The notes under the pieces are model-generated. The model had not been told where the DNA came from and did no database searches. It saw only the letters and a list, made by a program, of their open reading frames with translations. DNA of 64,000 bases, taken from Halocynthiibacter sp. SDUM655004 (lineage in GTDB: Bacteria > Pseudomonadota > Alphaproteobacteria > Rhodobacterales > Rhodobacteraceae). Shown here piece by piece: positions 52,250-61,030 of this stretch (position 1 is the stretch's first letter; each line of letters opens with the position of its first letter). The stretch lies in the NCBI RefSeq assembly GCF_026015885.1, contig NZ_JAPDUG010000002.1:372001-436000 (forward strand), given 5' to 3'. A program made the position numbers and the translations under genes.

Positions 52250-53125
52250 TCATGAGTTTTCGGGGACAAGGACGAAATCGAAATCGACCTTGAAATATGG
52301 CACGGTTGCATTGCGTCCGATTTCCAGATCATCAGGAAGCGCATCAAGGTCGCTGCATTCCACGTAATCCATGATCAAATCAGACCGCACGCCAAAGACC
52401 GCGTCGGAATCTAAGTACGGATCACCATTGGCAAAAACCTCCGTCACCAGCGGCTTAAGCCCGTCTGCTTGAACGATGAAATGCAAGTGGGATGGCCGCC
52501 AAGGCGTACGCCCTGTTGCGCGGAACAACTCCCCAACTGGACCATCATCCGGAACTTTGTATGGAGCTGGCTTAACAGTGGTTAGGGCATAGCGGCCATC
52601 AGCACCGGTTTTCATGGAGCAGCACAAGTTAAAGTCATCCTGTGTATTGTCCTGAGCGTAATAGAGGCCATTCTCCGCGGTTTGCCACAGCTCGATCAGC
52701 GCTCCTTCAACGGGGTTACCGTCCAGATCACGAACATATCCTTCGACAACTACAGTTGCGCCCTCGTTATCTTTTTTGAGGTCACCACCGACTGGCAGAA
52801 GAGGAGCGCCCACTGAGTGGAATGGCCCAAGGACGCTGGAAGACGTGCCCTCGTGCTGCGACCCAATCATGTCGACGAGCGAGGAAAGTCCGGTCACATC
52901 GGAAATCAGCACAAACTCGTTGCGCTCGTTATCCGTGATCTTGCCGGCATCTGTCGCAAACTTAAGCGCCCTACTCCATTCGGCATGGGTTAACTGGGTT
53001 TCGATTGCGAAAGCATGCAGATGCTCAACGAGTTTTGTCAGCAGGAACATCGTGCGTGGATCAGTATCGTCGCTACAGTAATCCACAAAGGCCTGAGTGA
53101 TTGTATCTATTGTTACGTTTTTCAT
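52250..53125 (-). CDS. intradiol ring-cleavage dioxygenase (hydroxyquinol 1,2-dioxygenase-like)
   Basis: A 291-residue non-heme Fe(III) enzyme. The iron ligands are Y156 (ENGLYYAQ), Y189 (APYKVPDDG), H213 and H215 (RPSHLHF), with R210 nearby. The Tyr-Tyr spacing (33) and Tyr-His spacing (24) fit hydroxyquinol dioxygenases better than catechol dioxygenases as I recall them. An N-terminal helical dimerisation domain (about 1-95) is present. It opens a catechol-type ring between the hydroxyls. No maleylacetate reductase or muconate pathway gene is in the window. Confidence 0.85.
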   Translation of the reverse strand: MKNVTIDTITQAFVDYCSDDTDPRTMFLLTKLVEHLHAFAIETQLTHAEWSRALKFATDAGKITDNERNEFVLISDVTGLSSLVDMIGSQHEGTSSSVLGPFHSVGAPLLPVGGDLKKDNEGATVVVEGYVRDLDGNPVEGALIELWQTAENGLYYAQDNTQDDFNLCCSMKTGADGRYALTTVKPAPYKVPDDGPVGELFRATGRTPWRPSHLHFIVQADGLKPLVTEVFANGDPYLDSDAVFGVRSDLIMDYVECSDLDALPDDLEIGRNATVPYFKVDFDFVLVPENS

Positions 53126-53144
53126 GGATTGGAAACTCCGTGGA

Positions 53145-54452
53145 TTAGAGAAGTGCGACTGAGAGTATCGGGAACTGGATGATCAGGATCAGAACCAGAA
53201 GCATTAGAAAAGCGAATGGCAGTGAGCCGAGGAACACATCCTTAAGCGAGATATTAGGGTCATCGAGGGTGCTCTTGATGACGAAGCAGGAAATGCCGAG
53301 TGGCGGGGTCAGTAGACCAATTTCCGCACCAATAACTGTGACAATCCCGAACCAGACAAGGCTCAGCCCCATGCTTTCAATCAGTGTAATGAAGAGCGGC
53401 ACAACGATCAGGATAATGGACGATGTGTCTAGCAGTGTTCCGAGAACAAGCATCAGCAGCACGTAAAGCGCCATAATCTGGAAGAAGGAAAGATCCCATG
53501 ATTGCAGAACCGCATCCAACTGATTGGGCAGACCTGCATAACCGAGCATACGGCTATAGAACGACGCCATCGTGACCAACAACAAAATAGCCGCGGTAAT
53601 GTGGCCTGTTTCGACCAAAGTTTCCCAGAAACCTTTCCAAGACATCGAGCGACGCAACACTGCGATAACCAAAGCCAAGGAAGCACCAGCAGCACCGGCC
53701 TCGACGGGTGTTAACCAGCCATTATAGATGCCGCCGAGAACCAACAAGATGAGCGCCACAACAGGCCAAGCCTTTTTGAACATCTCGCGCCCGGACATTG
53801 GTGTCATGTCTTCGGCGCTGATATCGTCACCTATAAAGGAAGGCCAAAAGCGCGCCATCAAGAAGATTGCGAAGATATAAACAGCGGTCAGGATAAGCCC
53901 CGGGATAATACCCGCGAGGAACATATCACCCACGGATTGCTCCGCTACAAAAGAGTAGATGATCAACATCGCAGACGGCGGAATGATCATCCCCAATACT
54001 GAAGAGCCAGCCACAACTCCGACCGCAAAACGTTTGTTGTATTTGTAACGAAGCATCTGTGGCACAGCGATTTTCGTGAAAACCGAGGCCGAAGCGATGG
54101 ATGAGCCTGTGATCGCGGCAAACACAGCGTTCGCGCCGACCGTCGCCATTCCAACGCCCGCTAGCACGCGGTGGAATGCCGAGTTCATTACGTCATAGAT
54201 ATCGCGCCCCAATCGAGCCTTCGAGACAAGCAGCCCCATCAGCGTAAACAATGGAATTGTCGCGAAATTATACTCGGTCACGCCGTCGCCGACAGCGACC
54301 TTAAGAAAGTTGAAGGCGAGGATCGATTTGCCCGACATGATCCAAATGGACACGAAAGACACCAGACCGAGAGCAACAGGAATGTACAAGCCGAGGTAAA
54401 CGAGGACGACAATCGCCCCGACCGACAGCATGCCAATAGTAATTGGGTCCAC
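53145..54452 (-). CDS. TRAP transporter large permease (DctM family)
   Basis: A 435-residue membrane protein with about twelve hydrophobic segments. ATIPLFTLMGLLVSKA, AAITGSSIASASVFTKIAVP, GMIIPPSAMLIIYS and EIGLLTPPLGISCFV are DctM hallmarks. The start is GTG at 54452, 2 bp after the DctQ stop. TRAP systems import organic acids with Na+ symport. Confidence 0.93.
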   Translation of the reverse strand: MDPITIGMLSVGAIVVLVYLGLYIPVALGLVSFVSIWIMSGKSILAFNFLKVAVGDGVTEYNFATIPLFTLMGLLVSKARLGRDIYDVMNSAFHRVLAGVGMATVGANAVFAAITGSSIASASVFTKIAVPQMLRYKYNKRFAVGVVAGSSVLGMIIPPSAMLIIYSFVAEQSVGDMFLAGIIPGLILTAVYIFAIFLMARFWPSFIGDDISAEDMTPMSGREMFKKAWPVVALILLVLGGIYNGWLTPVEAGAAGASLALVIAVLRRSMSWKGFWETLVETGHITAAILLLVTMASFYSRMLGYAGLPNQLDAVLQSWDLSFFQIMALYVLLMLVLGTLLDTSSIILIVVPLFITLIESMGLSLVWFGIVTVIGAEIGLLTPPLGISCFVIKSTLDDPNISLKDVFLGSLPFAFLMLLVLILIIQFPILSVALL

Positions 54453-54454
54453 GT

Positions 54455-55084
54455 TTATACCTCACCAGTGGATTGCGCCGTGACGTGTCGGGTGCCATGC
54501 GCATCTCCCAACAGCACTTTGAAAAAGAAAAGGATTGCAGCCCATGCGCAGCCGAAAACGACGGCCAGTCGGACGGGCCACCAAGGCGCCTGCAGAATTC
54601 CTGGAGTTCCAAAGTAATCGCAGCGCGCCAGTGCCGTTTTAAAATCCGCCCAAAATTCACCCGTAGGGGCAACACCGAATTCGGGGGGCGTAAAGAAATG
54701 GCAACTTTCAAAGGCCTCTGTGAACTCTGGCCAGACTGCCCAAACAATCAGACACATGAACACGCAAGCGACCGCATCCAGAAACCGCGTCAACGTTTCG
54801 CCGAAACGGGGTGTGCCTTCCCGCATGAGTCCCAGAAATCCGTCCGAGCGGGTTAACCGCCCTGTTCGGACGACATCCGGAAGCTGCAGAAAGACAATCA
54901 ATGCGAGCGAAAAGATCACAATCTCGACGACCCCGCGGAACGGTGCGTTAAACAAATTCCGCGAAATGACGTCGACATTCATGATCGCCACCAACGCCAG
55001 CAGCACCATCGCACCGCTGACATTGGCCGCAATCGCGATCATCACGACCCAACTTTCAATTTTACGTATAACCGTGACTCGCAT
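54455..55084 (-). CDS. TRAP transporter small permease (DctQ family)
   Basis: A 209-residue membrane protein with four hydrophobic segments. MVLLALVAIMNVDVISRNLFN is the usual second-helix region. It has an extra segment of some 30 residues (about 125-155, CHFFTPPEFG to DYFGTPGIL) between helices 3 and 4, making it longer than typical DctQ. Confidence 0.88.
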   Translation of the reverse strand: MRVTVIRKIESWVVMIAIAANVSGAMVLLALVAIMNVDVISRNLFNAPFRGVVEIVIFSLALIVFLQLPDVVRTGRLTRSDGFLGLMREGTPRFGETLTRFLDAVACVFMCLIVWAVWPEFTEAFESCHFFTPPEFGVAPTGEFWADFKTALARCDYFGTPGILQAPWWPVRLAVVFGCAWAAILFFFKVLLGDAHGTRHVTAQSTGEV

Positions 55085-55104
55085 CTTTAACCCCAGACCG
55101 GAAC

Positions 55105-56193
55105 TTAGTTAACTTCCGCCGCCCAATCGCGCAGCGGTGTGAAGCCGGCGTCAGACAGTTTGCCCATGTAGGCCTTGAGCATTTCGGTGCCCGGAGCCCC
55201 CGCATTGTCGAGGTTTGCAGCCCATTCCGCTGCGATGTTCGGCATGCTGTCAGCCCAAGCTTTGCGCTCTTCTTCGGTCATTTCGACGATTGTTCCGCCA
55301 CCATCGATATAGGCTTGGCGGGACTCTGCAGCGCGATCCATCGCAATCCCCGCGACGTGGTCACGGTATTCAATTGCAACAGCCTGCAGAACTTCTTTGA
55401 CCTCGTCAGGAAGCTCAGCCCAAACATCAGCATTAACTGTGACGGTCTTCGTGTTCACAGCGCCGAGGTCAGCTTCGAGCATGTAAGGTGCGACTTCCGC
55501 AATCGTGAAAGTCTTGGCGGCTTCTGGCCAAAGCATAGCCGCTTCAACGACGCCTGTTTGCACCATATTATAGAAGTCTGCCAATCCGCCGCGCACACCC
55601 GCAGCGCCCGGAATTCCTTCGAGATAACGCAGGTTATATCCAGCGCCTGCGATCTTCATGCCTTCCATGTCAGCAAGGCTGTTGATCGGCTTGTTCGAGA
55701 AAACCTGATAAGTATCAAGCACCACACCAGTCGCGAGATAAACTTGGTTTTCCGCTGCCAACTCCGCGCCCATTTGCGGGAATTCTCGTGCGATTTCGTC
55801 AACGGCTTTCGCGACAACGACGGCATCAGCCGAAACGAACGGGGTTACCGCGGAAATCCCTTGCGAAGGCAGGGCCGAGTTGTGGAAAATCGTTGTGACG
55901 ATTCCAATATCGCCAAGTCCGAGCTTAATGCCTTCAAGCACGCCACGCGGTTTAACGATTTGGCCACCATAGGCTTCCATCCAGTTGATCTGGTAATTGC
56001 CTTTTTCCGCCAGCATTTCATTCACGCGCGGAATGAAAAACCCCGAAAATTCAGCAACCCACATAGAGCGTTCCGGATATCCGTCAATCGCGGTCATGTT
56101 GATTGTTTCTTGAGCGTTGGCGGCTCCTCCCAAAGCCCCCATCATTCCAAAGGCAACCGTGGTTGCCATAGCAATACGTCGTGTCAACTTCAT
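55105..56193 (-). CDS. TRAP transporter binding protein (DctP family)
   Basis: A 362-residue periplasmic protein. The signal peptide MKLTRRIAMATTVAFGMMG cleaves near ANAQ. YGGQIVKPRGVLEGIKLGLGDIG is the family N-lobe pattern and ADMEGMKIAGAGYNLRYLE contains the arginine that pairs with the substrate carboxylate. GGGAGGAGAA precedes the ATG. The downstream ring-cleavage gene suggests an aromatic acid or a related acid as ligand. Confidence 0.92.
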   Translation of the reverse strand: MKLTRRIAMATTVAFGMMGALGGAANAQETINMTAIDGYPERSMWVAEFSGFFIPRVNEMLAEKGNYQINWMEAYGGQIVKPRGVLEGIKLGLGDIGIVTTIFHNSALPSQGISAVTPFVSADAVVVAKAVDEIAREFPQMGAELAAENQVYLATGVVLDTYQVFSNKPINSLADMEGMKIAGAGYNLRYLEGIPGAAGVRGGLADFYNMVQTGVVEAAMLWPEAAKTFTIAEVAPYMLEADLGAVNTKTVTVNADVWAELPDEVKEVLQAVAIEYRDHVAGIAMDRAAESRQAYIDGGGTIVEMTEEERKAWADSMPNIAAEWAANLDNAGAPGTEMLKAYMGKLSDAGFTPLRDWAAEVN

Positions 56194-56217
56194 AGTCTTC
56201 TCCTCCCAGAAAAGTGG

Positions 56218-56676
56218 TTATCCGGCTAATTGCCAGTCTTCGTTGATAATGGTCCCGGCGCGGCGATAGAGCTTTGCAAGCGGGCAGTATTTAGCGACCT
56301 CAACGGCCACTTTGTTCAGGTCGTCTTGAGACGCACTTCCATCCGCAACAACGACCAGATCAATCTCTTCGAACGGCACATCGATCTCCTCGGTCAAGGT
56401 TACGCCAAGTCGGTTAAAGCGGCATTTGACCGAAATTTTGAGGTTGCCAATGTCGACACCCAGTTTCTTTGCACACTTATGACCGATTGTGTTTGTGCAC
56501 CCGGCCAGAGCGCTCAAAGCAGTATCCGTCGGCGTAAAACCAAGGTTTGTTCCGTCGCGCTCACATGGCTCATCAATGATTTGCGCAAGATCTCTTGTGC
56601 GCACCTGTGCAACGGAATGGCCATAACAGGTAGCTTCGATCGCCAGCGTCACAGAGGTTTTCATCTTAATTGCCAT
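56218..56676 (-). CDS. OsmC family protein
   Basis: About 152 residues. The OsmC fold pattern is seen in LGFTPTDTALSALAGCTNTIG, with the first redox cysteine, and VAVEVAKYCPLAKLY, with the second. The family includes peroxide-reducing enzymes. AGGAGGGGG precedes the ATG at 56676, 13 bp after the nitroreductase stop; the longer frame to 56880 overlaps the nitroreductase gene and is rejected. Confidence 0.85.
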   Translation of the reverse strand: MAIKMKTSVTLAIEATCYGHSVAQVRTRDLAQIIDEPCERDGTNLGFTPTDTALSALAGCTNTIGHKCAKKLGVDIGNLKISVKCRFNRLGVTLTEEIDVPFEEIDLVVVADGSASQDDLNKVAVEVAKYCPLAKLYRRAGTIINEDWQLAG

Positions 56677-56689
56677 CAATGCCCCCTCC

Positions 56690-57349
56690 TCAGACGATTT
56701 TACAAACGTCGTCGAATTCAAAGCGCGGCAGTCGTTGAAAAATCGCCTTTTCGTCGGCGTATCCGAGATTGCACAGGAAGTTCGATTTAAGAGTTGTTCC
56801 ACCGAAGAATTCTTCATCAACAACCGCGTTATCGAACCCCGAAATCGCACCGATATCGAGACCCAATGCACGAGCGGCAATCATGAAATACGCCCCTTGA
56901 AGCGTGCCGTTGCGGAACGCTGTTTTTTCCGCGTGCTCCGGCTTCCCTTCAAAATGGGGTCGCCGATCCTCATGCGGGAAAAGGCGCGGAAGCTCGGTCC
57001 AGAAATCCAAGTCATATGCGATGATAACCGTTACAGGCGCACCCAAAACTTTCGGCACATTGGCTGGCTTCAAAGACTTCGCAAGCTTCTCTTTCCCTTC
57101 TTTGGAACGCACGAACACAAAGCGCGCGGGGCACGTGTTCATGCTTGTTGGGCCCATTCTGGTAATATCAAACAGGCGGTGCAGCACCTCGTCCGAAACC
57201 GGTTTGTCCGTCCAAGCATAGTGGGATCGCGCCCTCGTAAGGATCAGGTCGATGTCTTCTTGATCCAACTCTGTTCGTTCGCTGCGCATGTCGCGGACAT
57301 CTGCCTGCGCAATTGCCCGTAGTTTCTCAAGTGATGCGTCTTGCTGCAT
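56690..57349 (-). CDS. nitroreductase family protein, RutE-like
   Basis: A 219-residue FMN-dependent nitroreductase-like protein, close in pattern to RutE of the pyrimidine pathway: MGPTSMNTCPARFVFVRS, GAPVTVIIAYDLDFW, TAFRNGTLQGAYFMIAARALG, ISGFDNAVVDEEFF and TLKSNFLCNLGY. RutE reduces malonic semialdehyde to 3-hydroxypropionate. AGGAGGA precedes the ATG. It is first in the long TRAP operon and divergent from a unit with malonyl-CoA decarboxylase, so C3-acid chemistry is plausible but not shown. Confidence 0.85.
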   Translation of the reverse strand: MQQDASLEKLRAIAQADVRDMRSERTELDQEDIDLILTRARSHYAWTDKPVSDEVLHRLFDITRMGPTSMNTCPARFVFVRSKEGKEKLAKSLKPANVPKVLGAPVTVIIAYDLDFWTELPRLFPHEDRRPHFEGKPEHAEKTAFRNGTLQGAYFMIAARALGLDIGAISGFDNAVVDEEFFGGTTLKSNFLCNLGYADEKAIFQRLPRFEFDDVCKIV

Positions 57350-57476
57350 CGGGTCCTCCTAGATTCGCATCACTAAAGTGTCGTGTTTTTTATCAGTTGT
57401 CCAATAAAATCGATATTTTTGTTTTGACGAAAATAAAATCGGCACTAGTATCAGGTCAACGAAAGGGAGTCGCAGC
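57350..57476. promoter_or_regulatory. divergent promoter region with direct repeat
   Basis: 127 bp between the nitroreductase and YciI-like genes. AATAAAATCG occurs twice in the same orientation (57403-57412 and 57432-57441), 29 bp apart, about three helical turns. The GntR protein at the end of the leftward operon is a candidate binder. Confidence 0.45.
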
Positions 57477-57863
57477 ATGCCAAAATGGGAAGAGTACAAG
57501 AGCGAAGCGAAAGAGCGCGGCGCACTGGCGATGGAGTTTTTTATTGTTAAATCAAAACCCTCCGGAGATATGGCGCTGGTCAAATCGACGTTGCCCGCGC
57601 ATTTGGCCTATCAAAAAGAAATGGAAGCGGCGGGCAAGTTGGTAATGGCAGGGCCCGTTTCGGACGCTAGCGGAGAGATGATGGAAGCCGAAGGATTGAT
57701 CGTCTATCGCGCAGCTGATCTTGATGCGGCGCGAAAAATCGCCGACGCGGACCCGATGCATGCAGCAGGCGCTCGCGCCTATGAAATTCGGAAATGGCTC
57801 GTCAACGAAGGGTCACTTACCTTCACCGTCTCTCTGTCCTCGCAATCTGTCACCCTACCCTAA
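57477..57863 (+). CDS. YciI-like protein
   Basis: A 128-residue protein with the dimeric ferredoxin-like YciI fold: FFIVKSKPSGDMALV (first strand), LPAHLAYQKEMEAAGKLVMAGPV and AEGLIVYRAADLDAARKIADADPMHAAG, where the H...D pair of the family is visible. AAGGGAG precedes the ATG. Its function is not defined; relatives act as small lyases or isomerases. It is 18 bp before the malonyl-CoA decarboxylase gene. Confidence 0.8.
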   Translation: MPKWEEYKSEAKERGALAMEFFIVKSKPSGDMALVKSTLPAHLAYQKEMEAAGKLVMAGPVSDASGEMMEAEGLIVYRAADLDAARKIADADPMHAAGARAYEIRKWLVNEGSLTFTVSLSSQSVTLP

Positions 57864-57881
57864 CGCGGACCGGAGCTCGCC

Positions 57882-59180
57882 ATGCAGCGCAACAAATTTT
57901 TGCCTGATATCCTGACTACCTTATTCGATCGTCGGCGCTCAGCGCGCAACGACAATGATCCTCGAGACATCAGGCAACTTTGCCTTGCTCTCCTTGCAGA
58001 AGAAGGAAAGGTGTCAGGCCATAAGCTCGCAGAAATAATCCTTGCGCGGTATCGCAGCCTGTCAGATGAAAACAAGCTCGCCTTTTTTCAGTTCATGAAT
58101 GACGAACTAGATATCAACGCAGATCAGTTAGTCGACCTAGCAAAAACCTACGCAGAAACTCGCGCCACGCAGGATTTTGAACGCGTAACGCAAGCAGCCG
58201 CGGCTGGTCGCCGCACATTACTTGGCAGATTAAACCAGCCGAATGGCGCAACCGCAGATCTCGTTTCTATGCGCGTTGACCTGCTTCGTCTTATGAAATC
58301 ACATCCTGAGCTTGGTCGTTCGGACATCGATTTTTCTCTACTTCTGCGAAACTGGTTCAATCTTGGATTTCTCGTTCTTAAACAAATCGACTGGATGGCC
58401 CCTGCCTCGCTTCTCGATAAAATCGTTGCTTATGAGGCCGTTCACGAAATTGATGATCTGGATGACTTGCGCCGTAGGCTTAGCCCGCCAGATCGCCGTT
58501 GCTTTGCTTTTTTTCACCCTGCAATGCCAGATGAACCGCTGATTTTCGTAGAAGTTGCGCTGAGCGATCACATTCCCAGTTCAGTTGACGATGTCTTGTC
58601 AGAGGGCCGCGAACCGCTCTTGCCCGAGCAGGCGACTGCAGCGGTGTTCTATTCAATTTCGAACTGTCAGCAAGGGCTAAAGGGGATCAGCTTCGGCAAC
58701 CTTTTAATCAAACAGGTTGTCCGGCAACTCTCCCAAGAGCTTCCGCAATTGACCCATTTTGTCACGCTCTCGCCAATTCCACGATTGAACACATGGCTCA
58801 ACAGCCAACGAGAAGACAAATTGATCGGAGCGAAGGCCGCTGCCGTACTGGACGGAAATGCAACTGACACAGATGTTCGTGCGCTCGCCGCTCACTACCT
58901 TCTAGATGCAAAATCCAGCTCTGGCGCTCCCTTTGATCCGGTTGCGCGGTTCCATCTTGGGAATGGTGCGGAAGTTTATGACGTGCACGCAAATGCCGAC
59001 AGCTCTACAAATGGCCGCAATCAATCAAGCGGCGCAATGGTCAACTATCTCTATGATTTGAAACGCGTTGAACGAAACCACGAGGAATTCGCACTTGAAG
59101 GAAAGATCGTCGCCACTCGCGCGATCAAAACTCTCGCGAAAGGTCCGTTCAAAGCCAAGCCACAGGAGTTGACTACTTAA
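57882..59180 (+). CDS. malonyl-CoA decarboxylase
   Basis: A 432-residue enzyme turning malonyl-CoA into acetyl-CoA and CO2. The N-terminal helical domain is followed by the GNAT-like catalytic domain. FVTLSPIPRL contains the catalytic serine (S297) and ARFHLGNGAEVY the catalytic histidine (H358). FYSISNCQQGLKGISFGN is the conserved CoA-site region. It precedes a TRAP operon, resembling the matA-matPQM malonate arrangement of related bacteria, but no malonyl-CoA synthetase (matB) is in the window. Confidence 0.92.
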   Translation: MQRNKFLPDILTTLFDRRRSARNDNDPRDIRQLCLALLAEEGKVSGHKLAEIILARYRSLSDENKLAFFQFMNDELDINADQLVDLAKTYAETRATQDFERVTQAAAAGRRTLLGRLNQPNGATADLVSMRVDLLRLMKSHPELGRSDIDFSLLLRNWFNLGFLVLKQIDWMAPASLLDKIVAYEAVHEIDDLDDLRRRLSPPDRRCFAFFHPAMPDEPLIFVEVALSDHIPSSVDDVLSEGREPLLPEQATAAVFYSISNCQQGLKGISFGNLLIKQVVRQLSQELPQLTHFVTLSPIPRLNTWLNSQREDKLIGAKAAAVLDGNATDTDVRALAAHYLLDAKSSSGAPFDPVARFHLGNGAEVYDVHANADSSTNGRNQSSGAMVNYLYDLKRVERNHEEFALEGKIVATRAIKTLAKGPFKAKPQELTT

Positions 59181-59289
59181 GAAATTGTCCGGTCCAAGCC
59201 CAACGAGCTTGCAATCCGGCAATAGAACGGTCTCATAATTGGGACATAAAAGAGCGGGCGAACGCCCCAAAAAATTCTGGGAGGAATTC

Positions 59290-60318
59290 ATGAAACTCAT
59301 TCAAAAACTCGCCTTCGGCGCGATGCTTCTGTCATCCACGGCCGTAGCAGCACAAACAATCGAAGGGCCCAAAGTAAACTGGAGCCTGTCAATGTGGGGC
59401 AATCCTCGTGCGCTCTCGGCGGGTATGGAAGCGATTGCAGAAGAAATTCGCACGCAAACAGGTGGGAACTTCGACATCCAAATTTTCTATGGTGGGCAAT
59501 TGTCCAGCAGTCGCGAGAATTTGGACGGGTTGAAGCTGAACGCTTTCGAGGGCGCAGCAATTTGTAACTTCTACCATCCTGGCAAGAACCCCGCTTGGAT
59601 GGTGTTCTCGCTCCCGTTCCTACCACTTGGCGATCCGGCCGTTGATAAATACGTCCGCTCACACATGTTCGAACATCCTGCAATCGTTGCGGATATGGAA
59701 GCATGGAACGCCCTTCCTTACCTCTCCGGCTTGCTGCCTCAATACGAGATACTTGGCAAAGGAGATGCCCCCACAGAGCTTTCTGATTGGGAAGGTCTTC
59801 GGGTTCGCGCTGGCGGTGGCCTTGGAGATGCGATGGAAGTTTTGGGTGCAATCAAGCAAACGCTTCCTGCAGGCGAAACTTCAACTGCCTTTCAACGCGG
59901 TGCTGTTGATGCCGCGGCGTTCCCATACACATATGCACACGTCAGCTTTGGCATTTCAGAAGAAGCCGACTGGTTTACATCAAACCTCGCACCGGGCACG
60001 TCCGAATGTGGCTGGGTTCTGAACAAGAGTGCCTACGACGCTCTGCCAGAGCAGTACCAAACGCTCCTCATGGACCTGCGCGACATGGGAATGGATGTTG
60101 AACAGGCTGCCTATGCCGAGCAAGACGAGAAGAACCTTCCGGTTTTCCGCGAAAACCTGACCGAAATCGTCTATTCCGATGAGCAACTTGCAGAGTTCCG
60201 AAAAATCGCCGGGCAACCAGTTTGGGATGCTTGGATTGCAGCGAACTCTGATGCATTCGACGCACAAGGTGTTTTCGACGCGATCTTCGAGCACGCCGAA
60301 GAAGCTCAAAACCAATAA
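59290..60318 (+). CDS. TRAP transporter binding protein (DctP family)
   Basis: About 342 residues with signal peptide MKLIQKLAFGAMLLSSTAV (cleavage near VAAQ). IFYGGQLSSSRENLDGLKLN and DWEGLRVRAGGGLGDAMEVLGA are DctP patterns, the latter with the carboxylate-binding arginine. GGGAGGAA directly precedes the ATG at 59290. It differs in subfamily from the protein at 55105-56193, so the two TRAP systems probably carry different acids. Malonate or a related C3 acid is the best guess from the preceding decarboxylase. Confidence 0.92.
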   Translation: MKLIQKLAFGAMLLSSTAVAAQTIEGPKVNWSLSMWGNPRALSAGMEAIAEEIRTQTGGNFDIQIFYGGQLSSSRENLDGLKLNAFEGAAICNFYHPGKNPAWMVFSLPFLPLGDPAVDKYVRSHMFEHPAIVADMEAWNALPYLSGLLPQYEILGKGDAPTELSDWEGLRVRAGGGLGDAMEVLGAIKQTLPAGETSTAFQRGAVDAAAFPYTYAHVSFGISEEADWFTSNLAPGTSECGWVLNKSAYDALPEQYQTLLMDLRDMGMDVEQAAYAEQDEKNLPVFRENLTEIVYSDEQLAEFRKIAGQPVWDAWIAANSDAFDAQGVFDAIFEHAEEAQNQ

Positions 60319-60338
60319 GACAACTGTCTGGGTAAACA

Positions 60339-60366
60339 GCACGGGCGCCATTAAAGGCGCTCGTGC
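60339..60366 (+). terminator. hairpin between dctP-like and dctQ-like genes
   Basis: GCACGGGCGCC (60339-60349) pairs with GGCGCTCGTGC (60356-60366): 11 bp with one G-U pair and a 6-base loop. It begins 20 bp after the binding-protein stop. No U-run follows, so it probably attenuates or stabilises the upstream message. Confidence 0.65.
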
Positions 60367-60391
60367 GAACGACCGCTTGCTCAAAGGATGA

Positions 60392-61030
60392 ATGATGGCG
60401 ATGCAGCAACAACAAACGGGTGGGCTACTTGGCCGGCTCAATAGAGGACTGATCCCGATAGAAGATCTGGCTAATCTCCTCGCCGCAGCGGCGATTATGG
60501 CCCTGATGTTCCTCGGTGTCGCGCAGATACTTTTGCGCACAGTATTCAACTCGCCAATCGCCGGTTACATCGATCTTGTCGAACTATCGATGGCAAGCAT
60601 GGCCTTTCTTGGTGCCGCTTACACGCAACGCATGGGCAGCCATATCCGCATGGAATTGATGATCGGTGGGCTCTCGGGGCGTGCGCTTTGGGTGGCTGAA
60701 GCCTTTGGGGCCGCGATTGCGCTCTTTGTCATTGGTGTACTGATTTACTATGGCTTCGGCCATTTCATGCGCGCCTATACACTTGGCGATACAACAATTG
60801 ATGCAGAATACGTCACATGGCCGTCAAAACTGCTTGTTCCAATCGCCTTCTCGATCTGGTGGTGTCGTCTAGCCCTTCAATTTTTCGGCGCGGTGCGGTT
60901 GGTGATTGATCCGACGAAAGAACCGGTTGCCGTAGTCATAATGAAAGACGTTGCTGAACAGGCACAAGACGAAATCCACGAAGTTATGGGTGATGACTCC
61001 GACCTTTCAGACACGGAGGGACGGCCATGA
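60392..61030 (+). CDS. TRAP transporter small permease (DctQ family)
   Basis: A 212-residue membrane protein with four hydrophobic segments; LGVAQILLRTVFNSPI is the DctQ second-helix pattern and MGSHIRMELM follows. It has an acidic C-terminal tail of about 35 residues. AAAGGATGA precedes paired ATG codons. It overlaps the DctM gene by 4 bp. Confidence 0.9.
   Translation: MMAMQQQQTGGLLGRLNRGLIPIEDLANLLAAAAIMALMFLGVAQILLRTVFNSPIAGYIDLVELSMASMAFLGAAYTQRMGSHIRMELMIGGLSGRALWVAEAFGAAIALFVIGVLIYYGFGHFMRAYTLGDTTIDAEYVTWPSKLLVPIAFSIWWCRLALQFFGAVRLVIDPTKEPVAVVIMKDVAEQAQDEIHEVMGDDSDLSDTEGRP

Noticed and set aside
59255-59275. GGGCG-AA-CGCCC hairpin after the malonyl-CoA decarboxylase gene as a terminator
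   Set aside because: The stem is only 5 bp with a 2-base loop and is followed by A residues, not T, on the coding strand.
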